64,000 nucleotides of DNA from Cellulomonas sp. NTE-D12 (GTDB taxonomy: Bacteria > Actinomycetota > Actinomycetes > Actinomycetales > Cellulomonadaceae). The stretch lies in contig NZ_AP026442.1 in NCBI RefSeq assembly GCF_027923705.1, positions 372,001 through 436,000 of the forward strand, given 5' to 3'. Shown here one piece after another: positions 16,371-24,102 of this stretch. The translations under genes and the position numbers were made by a program. Numbering within the stretch: the stretch's first letter is position 1; each line of letters starts with the position of its first letter. The notes under the pieces were generated by a model. That model had not been told where the DNA came from. It saw nothing but the letters and a program-made list of their open reading frames with translations, and did not search any database.

Positions 16371-16861
16371 TGTCCGTCGCCGACCGTCTGGCTGAGCTGG
16401 GTCTGCAGCTGCCGTCCTCCGCCGCGCCCGTCGGCGCCTACGTGCCCGCGGTGCGCACCGGCTCGTACGTGTGGACGTCCGGCCAGCTGCCGTTCGTCGC
16501 CGGCGGGCTGACCGTCACGGGGATCGTCGGGCTGACGCCCGGTCAGGTCACGCCGCCGGCCGCCACCGAGCAGGCGCGCATCGCGGCGCTGAACGCGCTC
16601 GCCGCCGTCGGGAGCTTGTTGGCCGGTCCCGGTGGGGACCCCGTCGCGGCCCTGGACCGGGTGGTGCGGGTGGTCAAGGTGGTCGGGTTCGTCGCGAGCG
16701 ACCCGACGTTCACCGGCCAGCCGGCCGTGCTGAACGGTGCGAGCGAGCTGCTGCACGCGCTGCTCGGCGACGCGGGCGTGCACGCGCGCTCGGCGGTCGG
16801 GGTCGCGGCGCTGCCGCTCGGTTCGCCGGTCGAGGTGGAGCTGGTCGTCGAGGTCGCCTGA
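16370..16861 (+). CDS. RidA family protein (YjgF/L-PSP)
   Basis: A 163-residue RidA-superfamily protein. Family members hydrolyse reactive enamine/imine intermediates released by PLP enzymes, or have divergent roles. The beginning MSVADRLAELGLQLPSSAAPVG and the V-Y-TSGQLP strand fit the longer actinobacterial subgroup (about 155 residues) rather than archetypal RidA. The Arg that binds the carboxylate in true RidA is not obvious in GFVASDPTF, so imine deaminase activity is uncertain. It is translationally coupled to DUF4177 and faces crp with a 10-bp gap. Confidence 0.85.
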   Translation: MSVADRLAELGLQLPSSAAPVGAYVPAVRTGSYVWTSGQLPFVAGGLTVTGIVGLTPGQVTPPAATEQARIAALNALAAVGSLLAGPGGDPVAALDRVVRVVKVVGFVASDPTFTGQPAVLNGASELLHALLGDAGVHARSAVGVAALPLGSPVEVELVVEVA

Positions 16862-16871
16862 GCGGCGGCGC

Positions 16872-17549
16872 TCAGCGCGCGCGCCGCTCCAGGCGGTCGA
16901 CGTCGAGCAGCACCACGGCACGGCCCTCTCGGCGGACCCACCCGCGTGCGGCGAAGTCGGCCAGCGCCTTGTTCACCGTCTCGCGGGACGCGCCGACCAG
17001 CTGGGCCAGCTCCTCCTGCGTCAGGTCGTGCGCCACGCGGATGCCGTCGTCCACCGGTCGGCCGAACCGGCTCGACAGGTCAAGGAGCGCCTTCGCCACG
17101 CGGCCCGGCACGTCGGAGAACACCAGGTCCGCCAGCGCCTCGTTGGTGCGGCGCAACCGGCGAGCGAGCGCCTGCAGCAGGTGCTCGGCGACGGCCGGGG
17201 TGGACGCCAACCAGGTCTGCAGGTCGTGGTGACCCATCTCCAGCACCACGGCGTCGGAGATCGCGGTGGCGGTCGCGGTGCGCGTGCCGGGGTCGAACAG
17301 CGAGAGCTCGCCGATCATCTCGCCGGGGCCCAGCACGGCGAGCAGGTTCTCCCGGCCGTCGCTGGAGCGGGTGCCCAGCTTGATCTTGCCCTCGCGGATC
17401 ACGTAGAGCCGGTCGCCCGGCTCGCCCTCGTGGAACAGCACGTCCCCGCGGCCGACGTCGATGCTCTTCATCGACGCGATCAGCGTGCGTGCGGAGTCCG
17501 GCTCGAGGCCCGCGAAGAGCGGGGCGGTCAGCACCACGTCGTCAGCCAC
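16872..17549 (-). CDS. crp: Crp/Fnr family transcriptional regulator (GlxR/Crp type)
   Basis: A 225-residue cAMP-receptor-type regulator. The cyclic-nucleotide pocket is visible in GEMIGELSLFDPGTRTATA, with the Glu and Arg-Thr-Ala residues that hold cAMP. The helix-turn-helix is LTQEELAQLVGASRETVNKAL near the C-terminus. It is a strong match to the global regulator GlxR of corynebacteria and Crp (Rv3676) of Mycobacterium tuberculosis, and it sits in the same neighbourhood. The GTG start is preceded by AAGGTGGA. It is expected to bind TGTGA-N6-TCACA-like sites. Confidence 0.95.
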   Translation of the reverse strand: MADDVVLTAPLFAGLEPDSARTLIASMKSIDVGRGDVLFHEGEPGDRLYVIREGKIKLGTRSSDGRENLLAVLGPGEMIGELSLFDPGTRTATATAISDAVVLEMGHHDLQTWLASTPAVAEHLLQALARRLRRTNEALADLVFSDVPGRVAKALLDLSSRFGRPVDDGIRVAHDLTQEELAQLVGASRETVNKALADFAARGWVRREGRAVVLLDVDRLERRAR

Positions 17550-17622
17550 GATCAGTCCACCTTCCCGCAGGCGCCGAAGGGACGGCGTCAGCGCTCAGTC
17601 TGCCCCATGGCGGTCTCGCAGG

Positions 17623-18039
17623 TCAGTTGCGCGTCTCGTGCTCCGGGACGGGTCCCAGCACGGCGTCCGGCTGCCCCGCCAGGTGCCCGATCAGCCGTTC
17701 GGTGGCGGCCGCCAGCGCGGCGTCGACCCCTTCCTGGTACCGCACCAGCCGGCTGTCCAACGCCCGGAGGGCGGTGAGCTGGTCGAGGTGGGTGCCGGAG
17801 CGGTGGCCGCCCAGCACGGCCTCGAGCTCATCGGGTCGGGGCACGTCCAGCCCCACGTCGAGGGGCAGCTGGAAGGCGAGCTCCTCACCGAGCGGCTGCG
17901 GACCGACGGCACGGGCGACGATGAGGTCGAGGCGCGCGCGGACCAGCCGCCGCCACCAGCCGACGCGGGAGCGCTCGGCGCGCAGGGCGCGGTGGTCCAG
18001 CCGGAGGGTGTGGACGTCGAGCACGTGCTGCGTGGTCAC
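17623..18039 (-). CDS. Helical protein resembling the RsiG family
   Basis: A 138-residue soluble protein made of two long helical stretches separated by a Pro-rich linker. The first contains SRVGWWRRLVRARLDLI, which lines up with the c-di-GMP-binding motif E(X)3S(X)2R(X)3Q(X)3D of the anti-sigma factor RsiG, keeping the Arg and Asp but with Gly for Ser and Arg for Gln. The second has YQEGVD, keeping Q(X)3D. This is a distant resemblance, so the role is unproven. I chose GTG 18039, which has GGAGGTG directly upstream; an open frame continues to 18108. It lies 73 bp upstream of crp on the same strand. Confidence 0.5.
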   Translation of the reverse strand: MTTQHVLDVHTLRLDHRALRAERSRVGWWRRLVRARLDLIVARAVGPQPLGEELAFQLPLDVGLDVPRPDELEAVLGGHRSGTHLDQLTALRALDSRLVRYQEGVDAALAAATERLIGHLAGQPDAVLGPVPEHETRN

Positions 18040-18252
18040 CGCACCTCCGTCCCGTGGTCTCCTGGTGTCTGGTTCGGGACGTCGGGCCCCCGACTTGAGC
18101 GCCACCACCCGGACGCCCGTCCAGATTCACTCGGGCGGACGTACCGCCGCCTCCCTGTGCGGGGCCGGTTACCCCGGACGGCCGAACGTGCGGGCGGACG
18201 CGGGAGCAGGCCGCCCGGCGGCCGTGTCGGAGCCCCCGCGTAACCTGCGACG

Positions 18253-18951
18253 GTGACCCTGGTTCCCGACGAGTCCACGCTCGCGCGCACCCGACGAGCA
18301 CGTCGCATCGACCGCGCGCTGGCGGTCCGCTTCCCTGACGCGCACATCGAGCTGGACTTCCGCACGCCGTTCGAGCTGCTGGTCGCCACCGTCCTGTCGG
18401 CGCAGACCACCGACGTGCGCGTCAACCTGACCACCCCGGCACTCTTCGCACGGTTCCCGGACGCCGCCGCGATGGCGGCGGCGGACCCGACCGAGCTCGA
18501 GGAGATCCTGCGGCCCACCGGGTTCTTCCGCGCCAAGACGCGGGCCGTCATCGGCATCGGCCAGGCGTTGGTCGAGCGGTTCGGCGGTGAGGTGCCCGGC
18601 CGGATGAAGGACCTGGTGACGCTGCCGGGGGTGGGGCGCAAGACGGCGAACGTGGTGCTGGGCAACGCGTTCGGTATGCCCGGCCTGCCCGTGGACACCC
18701 ACGTGCTGCGACTGTCCGGCCGGCTCGGGTTCACGGAGAGCGACGACCCGGTGCAGGTGGAGCAGGACCTGTGCGCCCTGCTGCCGCGCAAGGACTGGAC
18801 GATGGCCTCGCACCACCTGATCTTCCACGGCCGCCGGATCTGCTTCGCGCGCAAGCCTGCGTGCGGCGCGTGCCCGGTGTTCGCGCTGTGCCCGTCGGCG
18901 GGGATGGGGGAGAACGACCCGGTCAAGGCCGCCGCGATGGTGAAGGGCTGA
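18253..18951 (+). CDS. nth: Endonuclease III
   Basis: A bifunctional DNA glycosylase/AP lyase that removes oxidised pyrimidines. The helix-hairpin-helix LPGVGRKTANVV holds the catalytic Lys (K130) and the catalytic Asp is D148 in VDTHV. The C-terminal 4Fe-4S loop is intact: C197-x6-C204-x2-C207-x5-C213. The 232-residue length is normal. GTG 18253 follows a TAACCT hexamer by 6 nt and has no ribosome site, so it may be leaderless. Divergent from the RsiG-like gene across 213 bp; nth beside crp also occurs in mycobacteria (Rv3674c/Rv3676). Confidence 0.96.
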   Translation: MTLVPDESTLARTRRARRIDRALAVRFPDAHIELDFRTPFELLVATVLSAQTTDVRVNLTTPALFARFPDAAAMAAADPTELEEILRPTGFFRAKTRAVIGIGQALVERFGGEVPGRMKDLVTLPGVGRKTANVVLGNAFGMPGLPVDTHVLRLSGRLGFTESDDPVQVEQDLCALLPRKDWTMASHHLIFHGRRICFARKPACGACPVFALCPSAGMGENDPVKAAAMVKG

Positions 18952-19012
18952 CCCCCGGACGCGACGCCGGAGCGCGGGCCAGGGGTGGCCCGACGCGAAC
19001 GCCGTGGGGTCG

Positions 19013-19055
19013 GACGAGGGTCTCGGCGAGCCTCAGACGAGGGTCTCGGCGAGCC
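19013..19055. repeat. 20-bp direct repeat spanning the hydrolase stop codon
   Basis: Two perfect 20-bp copies, 19013-19032 and 19036-19055, are separated by the 3-bp stop codon of the alpha/beta hydrolase gene. The last 20 coding bases of that gene are thus repeated just beyond its stop, a small tandem duplication with a 23-bp period. It looks recent because no base differs. Confidence 0.9.
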
Positions 19056-19953
19056 AGTCCAGGAGCAGGGCGGTCAGCCGCTCGGGTGCCTCGTCGGACA
19101 CGTAGTGGCCCACGCCGCGCAGCAGCTCGTAGCGGTAGGGACGGGCGAGCGCCGCAGCCGTCGACCTGTGCAGGGCGGCAGCGGCCGGGGTGCACACCCC
19201 GTCGCGGTCACCGTGCACCTGCAGCGTCGGCAGCGGCCGTGCGCGCTCGAACGCGGCGAGGTAGCGACGGCCGTCCAGCCGGGGGCGGGACCGCAGCAGC
19301 CACCGGACCTGCTCCAGCTGGCTGTGGGCGGCGAACGGCACCCGCAGCGCCCGGGTGTACGCCTCGACGGTGGCCGCGTCCGGGCGACCCCGGCCGCCGC
19401 TGAGACCCGTCAGCAGGCGCGCTGCGAGGTCGCCCTCGGTCAGCGCCCGCTCCGGGACGGAGGGCAGCTGCACGTAGGCCAGGCGGCGGGCCGCGGCGGG
19501 CCGCACCGTGGTGGGACCGACGTCGAGCGGGTGCGGGCAGGACAGCGCCGCGACGGCGCGCACCGCGTCCCCGTGCAGGGCGGCGGTGGCCCACGCGAGC
19601 TGACCGCCGGTGCCGGCGCCGACCAGCACGGCCTGGCCCGCACCCAGGGACCGGATCACGCCGGCGACGTCCGTGGCCAGCGTCGGGGCGTCGTAGCCGT
19701 GCGGCGGCTTGTCCGACCCGCCGGTGCCGCGCACGTCCATCGCGGCGACCCGGTACCCGGCCTCGGCCAGCGCCGGCAGCTGGTGCCGCCAGGCCCACCA
19801 GTAGGTGAGCACGTCGTGCAGCAGCACCACCAGAGGGGCGTCCCGCTCGTCCGGCCCCGCCAGCGCCACGTGGAACCGCGCGCCGTTGGCCGGCACGAAG
19901 CGGTGCTCCCACGGGCCGTCGACGGCGAGCTCGGCGGAGTCGACGGTGCTCAT
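19033..19953 (-). CDS. Alpha/beta hydrolase fold protein (EphE-like), nucleophile absent
   Basis: A 306-residue alpha/beta hydrolase of the epoxide-hydrolase/haloalkane-dehalogenase branch, in the position of ephE (Rv3670) in the mycobacterial cluster. The DVRGTGGSDKP strand and the C-terminal His283 (GVGHYVSDEAPERL) are typical. The nucleophile elbow, however, reads LVGAGTGGQ: the residue that should be Asp or Ser is Gly114. Hydrolysis by the standard mechanism is therefore doubtful. No signal peptide. It starts 11 bp after the nhaA stop on the same strand and is probably co-transcribed with it. Confidence 0.82.
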   Translation of the reverse strand: MSTVDSAELAVDGPWEHRFVPANGARFHVALAGPDERDAPLVVLLHDVLTYWWAWRHQLPALAEAGYRVAAMDVRGTGGSDKPPHGYDAPTLATDVAGVIRSLGAGQAVLVGAGTGGQLAWATAALHGDAVRAVAALSCPHPLDVGPTTVRPAAARRLAYVQLPSVPERALTEGDLAARLLTGLSGGRGRPDAATVEAYTRALRVPFAAHSQLEQVRWLLRSRPRLDGRRYLAAFERARPLPTLQVHGDRDGVCTPAAAALHRSTAAALARPYRYELLRGVGHYVSDEAPERLTALLLDWLAETLV

Positions 19954-19964
19954 CGGCACGAAAC

Positions 19965-21266
19965 CTACCCGCTGACCGACCGGCGGCGCCGTCGGTGCAC
20001 CCGGTCCCGCCACGCCAGGGTGCTGCCGCCCAGCACGGCCGCCACCGCGGAGGCCGCGAGCACCGCGACCACCACGTGCTCGTCGTGCGGGCTCCCGGAG
20101 CCGAACGCCAGGCCGCCCACCAGGAGCGAGACCGTGAACCCGATCCCGCCCACCAGTCCGACCCCCAGCACGTCGGCCCAGCCCAGCGCCGGTGCGAGGG
20201 TGGCGCGCGTGAACCGGGCGACGGCCCAGGTGGCGGCGAGGATGCCCAGCGGCTTGCCCAGCACCAGGCCCGCCGCCACGCCGAGTGCGACGGGATCGTG
20301 CGACGCGGCACGAAGCACGTCGCCCGAGATGGTCACCCCCGCCGCCGCCAGCGCGAACACCGGCACCGCGACGCCGGCCGACAGGGGACGCCAGCGGTGC
20401 TCCCACCGCTCCGCGGTCGACGCCGCATCGGGGGCCGCGCCGGCCGGGAGGCTGGTCGGCGCGCTGAGCCCCAGCAGCACGCCCGCGATGGTCGCGTGCA
20501 CGCCGGACGCGTGCAGCAGGGCCCACGCCGTCAGGGCGAGCGGCAGCAGCAGCCACACCGGCGGGCGCGCTCGGCGGGCCAGCACCGCGAACAGGGCGAC
20601 CGCACCGAGTGAGCCCAGCAGGGGCACCACGGACAGCGAACGGGCGTAGAAGACCGCGATGACGACGATCGCCAGCAGGTCGTCCACCACCGCGAGCGTC
20701 AGCAGGAAGGCGCGCAAGGCGGCGGGCAGCGAGCGTCCCACCAGGGACAGCACCCCGACGGCGAAGGCGATGTCCGTGGCCGTCGGCACGGCCCAGCCGA
20801 CCGGGCGGCCGTCCGCGGAGGTCAGGTTGACGGCGAGGTAGACGAGCGCGGGCACGGCCATGCCGCCGACGGCCGCCACGGCGGGCACCACGGCGGTCGC
20901 CGGTCGGCGCAGCTCGCCGGTGACGAGCTCGCGCTTGAGCTCCAGCCCGACGACGAAGAAGAACACCGCCAGCAGCCCGTCGGTCGCCCACTGCCCGAGC
21001 GTCAGGTGCAGGTGCACCGCCGCGGGGCCGACGGCGGTCGCCCACGTCGAGCGGTAGCCGGCGGGCCACAGCTGCGCCCACCCGAGCGCGAGGGCCGTCG
21101 CGACGAGCAGCAGCACGGCGCCGGTCCGCTCGTCGCGCAGCGTGTCGAGCAGGTTCCGCTCGCTGCCGGGGGTGAGGGCGGCGAAGAGTCGGCGGTGCTC
21201 ACGTGGTGCGCGGCCGGCACCGACCGGGTCGATGGGTGCGCGCTCAGGCGTCGGGCGCGGGTGCAT
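19965..21266 (-). CDS. nhaA: Na+/H+ antiporter NhaA
   Basis: A 433-residue inner-membrane antiporter that expels Na+ in exchange for protons and supports pH and salt tolerance. The ion-site residues are present: D165 in TDIAFA and D195-D196 in LAVVDDLLAI, equivalent to Asp133 and Asp163-Asp164 of Escherichia coli NhaA. About eleven hydrophobic segments are visible. I chose ATG 21266; an open frame to 21332 would add 22 residues with no clear support. The EphE-like gene follows after 11 bp. Confidence 0.95.
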   Translation of the reverse strand: MHPRPTPERAPIDPVGAGRAPREHRRLFAALTPGSERNLLDTLRDERTGAVLLLVATALALGWAQLWPAGYRSTWATAVGPAAVHLHLTLGQWATDGLLAVFFFVVGLELKRELVTGELRRPATAVVPAVAAVGGMAVPALVYLAVNLTSADGRPVGWAVPTATDIAFAVGVLSLVGRSLPAALRAFLLTLAVVDDLLAIVVIAVFYARSLSVVPLLGSLGAVALFAVLARRARPPVWLLLPLALTAWALLHASGVHATIAGVLLGLSAPTSLPAGAAPDAASTAERWEHRWRPLSAGVAVPVFALAAAGVTISGDVLRAASHDPVALGVAAGLVLGKPLGILAATWAVARFTRATLAPALGWADVLGVGLVGGIGFTVSLLVGGLAFGSGSPHDEHVVVAVLAASAVAAVLGGSTLAWRDRVHRRRRRSVSG

Positions 21267-21362
21267 CTCGCGGCGGGGCGGCACGGGGACCTCCGGGGTC
21301 GGCAACAGGACGCCGACCAGGCTTCCCGGCACACCGCCTGCCAGGCTACCGGTGGAGGGCGA

Positions 21363-22091
21363 CTACAGCCCAGCGGTCTCCGTCAGACCGGAGCGGTCGT
21401 CTGCCCCGCGCCGTGCCTCCTTCGGCGGGTCGAACCGGTACCCGACGTTGCGCACCGTGCCGATCAGCTGCTCGTGCTCGGGGCCGAGCTTGGCGCGCAG
21501 ACGCCGCACGTGGACGTCGACCGTGCGGGTGCCCCCGTAGTAGTCGTAGCCCCACACCTCCTGGAGCAGCTGCGCGCGGGTGAACACCCGTCCCGGGTGC
21601 TGCACCAGGTACTTCAGCAGCTCGAACTCCTTGTAGGTGAGGTCGAGCGGCTGACCGCGCAGCCGGGCGGTGTACCCGCCCGCGTCGATGGTCAGCTCGC
21701 CGGCGCTGATCTCCAGCGGCGCGTCCTCGTAGGCGGCGGTCGCCGCACGCTCCATCACCAGGCGGAAACGGGTCTCCACCTCGGCCGGGGTCGCGTTCTC
21801 CAGCACGATGTCGTCCGCGCCCCACTCGGCGGTCACCACGGTGAGGCCGCCCTCGGTCAGCACCAGGATCAGCGGGACCGTCAGGCCGGTGGCGCGCAGC
21901 AGCCGGCACGTGGTGCGCGCCGTCACCAGGTCACGGCGTGCGTCGAGCACGACGATGTCTGCGTCCGGGGCGTCCACGAGAGCGGACGGTTCCACCGGTA
22001 GGACCCGCACCCGGTGCGACAGCAGGCCGAGTGCGGGCAGCACCTGCGCGGACCCCCCGGACGCCGGAGTGAGGAGCAGCAGGTCTGCCAC
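21363..22091 (-). CDS. glnR: Orphan response regulator GlnR
   Basis: GlnR is the global nitrogen regulator of many actinobacteria, acting on glnA, amtB, nir and related genes. This 242-residue protein matches it closely: an atypical receiver domain (LLLLTPASGGSAQVLPALGL ... VVLDARRDL ... TAEWGADD) and a C-terminal OmpR-type winged helix (LDLTYKEFELLKYLVQHPGR ... EVWGYDYYGGTRTVDVHVRR). GlnR proteins are not switched by a partner kinase, and none is adjacent. The GTG at 22091 is chosen because GGAGG lies five nt upstream; longer starts in the open frame lack such a site. Confidence 0.93.
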   Translation of the reverse strand: MADLLLLTPASGGSAQVLPALGLLSHRVRVLPVEPSALVDAPDADIVVLDARRDLVTARTTCRLLRATGLTVPLILVLTEGGLTVVTAEWGADDIVLENATPAEVETRFRLVMERAATAAYEDAPLEISAGELTIDAGGYTARLRGQPLDLTYKEFELLKYLVQHPGRVFTRAQLLQEVWGYDYYGGTRTVDVHVRRLRAKLGPEHEQLIGTVRNVGYRFDPPKEARRGADDRSGLTETAGL

Positions 22092-22174
22092 CAGGACCTC
22101 CAGGCGCGCGAGTGAGCACACGGTACCGCGCGCTGCGCAGGCGTAGGCCGAGCCGTCCGCGGCACGGCATCTGC

Positions 22175-22252
22175 GAGAATCCCAGCGTGCTGACCCCCGC
22201 CCCCGCGCCGCTGCCTGCGCTCGGCGGCCCCGGGCAGGTGGTGGCGCGATGA
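22175..22252 (+). promoter_or_regulatory. Promoter and 21-codon leader ORF before the 22.2 kb operon
   Basis: GAGAAT (22175-22180) preceded by TGC (22172-22174) resembles an extended -10 element. A GTG follows 6 nt later (22187) and opens a 21-codon, Pro/Ala-rich reading frame ending at 22252. Its stop overlaps the ATG of the next gene by 4 bp (ATGA, 22249-22252). The geometry suggests a leaderless mini-ORF that delivers ribosomes to the membrane protein gene, which itself has no ribosome site. The peptide resembles nothing I know. Confidence 0.4.
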
Positions 22253-22983
22253 CCATCGCCACCCGGTCGGTGGCCACGGCCGCCCTCGCCGCGGCGGTCG
22301 CGCTCGCCGGCTACCTGCACCCGACGGCCCTCGTGGGTGCGGGTTTCGTGCTCGTCGTGCTGCTGGCGCTCGGCTGGCCGTGGCTCGCCCGGCTGCCCTT
22401 CCCGCCCGGCTCGTCGGCCGTGATCGGCCTCGCCGGGGCCGGGGCGCTGTACGCCGTCGCGTTCGTCACGGCGTCGTCGGACCTGTCCGCGCTGTCCATC
22501 GCGATGGCCGGGGCGCTGCTGCTGGCCTTCGTCAACGAGCTGCTGCGCCGGGACGGGCGCGTGCGGATGGTCGAGTCGGTGTCCGGCACGGCGGCCGGTG
22601 CCGTGATCGCGCTGACCGCCTCCGGGTGGGCCGCGGCCGACGCGCTGTCCGGCGGACCGACGCTGGTGGTCACCGGCGCGGTGGCGCTCGCGGTCGGCTC
22701 CGCGGTGTCCGCCCTGGCCGTCGCGCGGTGGGTGAGCGCGGTCACCACCGTGCTCTCGGCAACCGGGGTCGGTGCGCTGGTCAGCATCCCGCTCGCCTCG
22801 TTCAGCCCGGCCGTCGGCGCGCTGCTGGGCGGGGCGGTGGGCGTGCTGGTCGCCGCGATGGACGCCCTGTTCGACGGGATGCCGGAGCTGCGGCGGCGGA
22901 TGCCGGCGCTGGCCGCGATCGCCCTGCCCGTGTGCGTGACCGGCATGGTGCTGTACGTGGTCGGGCGGGTGCTGGTCCGGTGA
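22249..22983 (+). CDS. Polytopic membrane protein of unknown function
   Basis: A 244-residue very hydrophobic protein with about seven predicted membrane helices and short loops; the only notable polar stretch is NELLRRDGRVRMVESVSG around residue 90. I do not recognise the family. It is the first main gene of an apparent operon with a thioredoxin-like protein (4-bp GTGA overlap) and DUF4395. That context suggests a role in envelope or thiol chemistry, but this is inference only. Its ATG overlaps the stop of a 21-codon leader ORF. Confidence 0.75.
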   Translation: MTIATRSVATAALAAAVALAGYLHPTALVGAGFVLVVLLALGWPWLARLPFPPGSSAVIGLAGAGALYAVAFVTASSDLSALSIAMAGALLLAFVNELLRRDGRVRMVESVSGTAAGAVIALTASGWAAADALSGGPTLVVTGAVALAVGSAVSALAVARWVSAVTTVLSATGVGALVSIPLASFSPAVGALLGGAVGVLVAAMDALFDGMPELRRRMPALAAIALPVCVTGMVLYVVGRVLVR

Positions 22984-23486
22984 CCGTGGCCCGCGTGGTG
23001 CTGGTCGTGGCGGTGCTGGCGGCGGCGGTCCTGGTGGGCCTCGCGTGGCAGCGGCGCAACGGCCGGTTCACCGCAGTGCCGACGGCCGTGCTGGCGGCCG
23101 CTGACCTGACCGACGGGCCGCACGTCCACGGGCCAGGCGTGGAGCGCCTGACGAGCGCGGAGATCGGCGTGGAGCCCGGGACGCGTGCGACCTTCGTCCA
23201 GCTGTCCAGCGAGGTGTGCACGCCCTGCCGGCGCACCCACGCGGTGCTCGCCGATCTCGCTGCTCAAGAAGCTGGTGTCCGGCATGTGGACCTGGACGTC
23301 GCGCAGCACCTGGACCTCGTGCGACGCTTCGACGTGATGCGTACCCCGACCGTCCTGCTGATCGACGGCGCCGGTGTCGTCGTCGGGCGGATGTCCGGGG
23401 CGACCGACCGGCGTCAGGCGCTCGCTGCCCTGGAGGCCTGCCCGCCTCCGGCCGACGGCTGTCCGCGCGGGACCATCGCCGGCTGA
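22980..23486 (+). CDS. Membrane-anchored thioredoxin-like protein
   Basis: A 168-residue protein with an N-terminal membrane anchor (about 3-22) and a thioredoxin fold. The active site is C80-T-P-C83 (SSEVCTPCRRTH) and the cis-Pro is in RTPTVLLID near residue 124. It is expected to work on the outer face of the membrane as a thiol reductant or oxidant. In actinobacteria such proteins are often followed by DUF4395, as here (143 bp downstream). The GTG overlaps the preceding stop by 4 bp. Confidence 0.85.
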   Translation: MTVARVVLVVAVLAAAVLVGLAWQRRNGRFTAVPTAVLAAADLTDGPHVHGPGVERLTSAEIGVEPGTRATFVQLSSEVCTPCRRTHAVLADLAAQEAGVRHVDLDVAQHLDLVRRFDVMRTPTVLLIDGAGVVVGRMSGATDRRQALAALEACPPPADGCPRGTIAG

Positions 23487-23628
23487 GCCCCGCTGCGGCG
23501 GAGGCGTCCGGCCCCGCCGCGGTCCCGGTGCACGTGCGCTGCACGTCCACCACCCCCCGGCATCGGATGGTCCCGGCCCCGCGCCCTGGCGCACCCGCGC
23601 CCCGCACCAGCCCCCGGAGAACCCCCCT

Positions 23629-24093
23629 ATGAGCACCACCACCACTCCTGTGCAGGCGCCCGCCGGGATCGACCCCCGCGGTCCCCGGTTCGGCGCGGCG
23701 CTCACCGCCGCGCTGCTCGTCGTCGTCCTGCTGCTCGGCACCGGCACCGCCGCCACCGTCGTCCTCGCCGTCGTCGCCGCCGGGTTCGCCCTCGGCGTGG
23801 CGCGCGGCGTCGGCGGCACGTGGCAGGGCGCCGTCTACCGGCGGCTCGTCGCGCCGCGGCTCGCACCGCCGACGGAGCGTGAGGACCCGCGGCCACCGCG
23901 GTTCGCCCAGCTCGTCGGGCTGGTGGTCACCGGTGCCGGGCTGCTGGTCGCGGTGCTCGGCGCGCCGCTCGGCGTGACGGTCGGCGCGGCGCTCGCCCTG
24001 GTCGCGGCGTTCCTCAACGCGGCGTTCGGGCTGTGCCTCGGGTGCGAGCTGTACCTGCTGGGCCTGCGGCTGCGGTCGGCGCGCTCGGCCTAG
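23629..24093 (+). CDS. DUF4395 membrane protein
   Basis: A 154-residue membrane protein of the DUF4395 family with four hydrophobic segments. The family signature at the last helix, FGLCLGCELYLLG, has two cysteines (C136, C139) that could exchange electrons with the neighbouring thioredoxin. DUF4395 genes often accompany thioredoxins or rhodaneses in actinobacteria, and the function is not established. GGAGA lies upstream of the ATG at a usable distance. The gene is convergent with the DsrE gene, 9 bp away. Confidence 0.87.
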   Translation: MSTTTTPVQAPAGIDPRGPRFGAALTAALLVVVLLLGTGTAATVVLAVVAAGFALGVARGVGGTWQGAVYRRLVAPRLAPPTEREDPRPPRFAQLVGLVVTGAGLLVAVLGAPLGVTVGAALALVAAFLNAAFGLCLGCELYLLGLRLRSARSA

Positions 24094-24102
24094 CCAGGGC
24101 GG

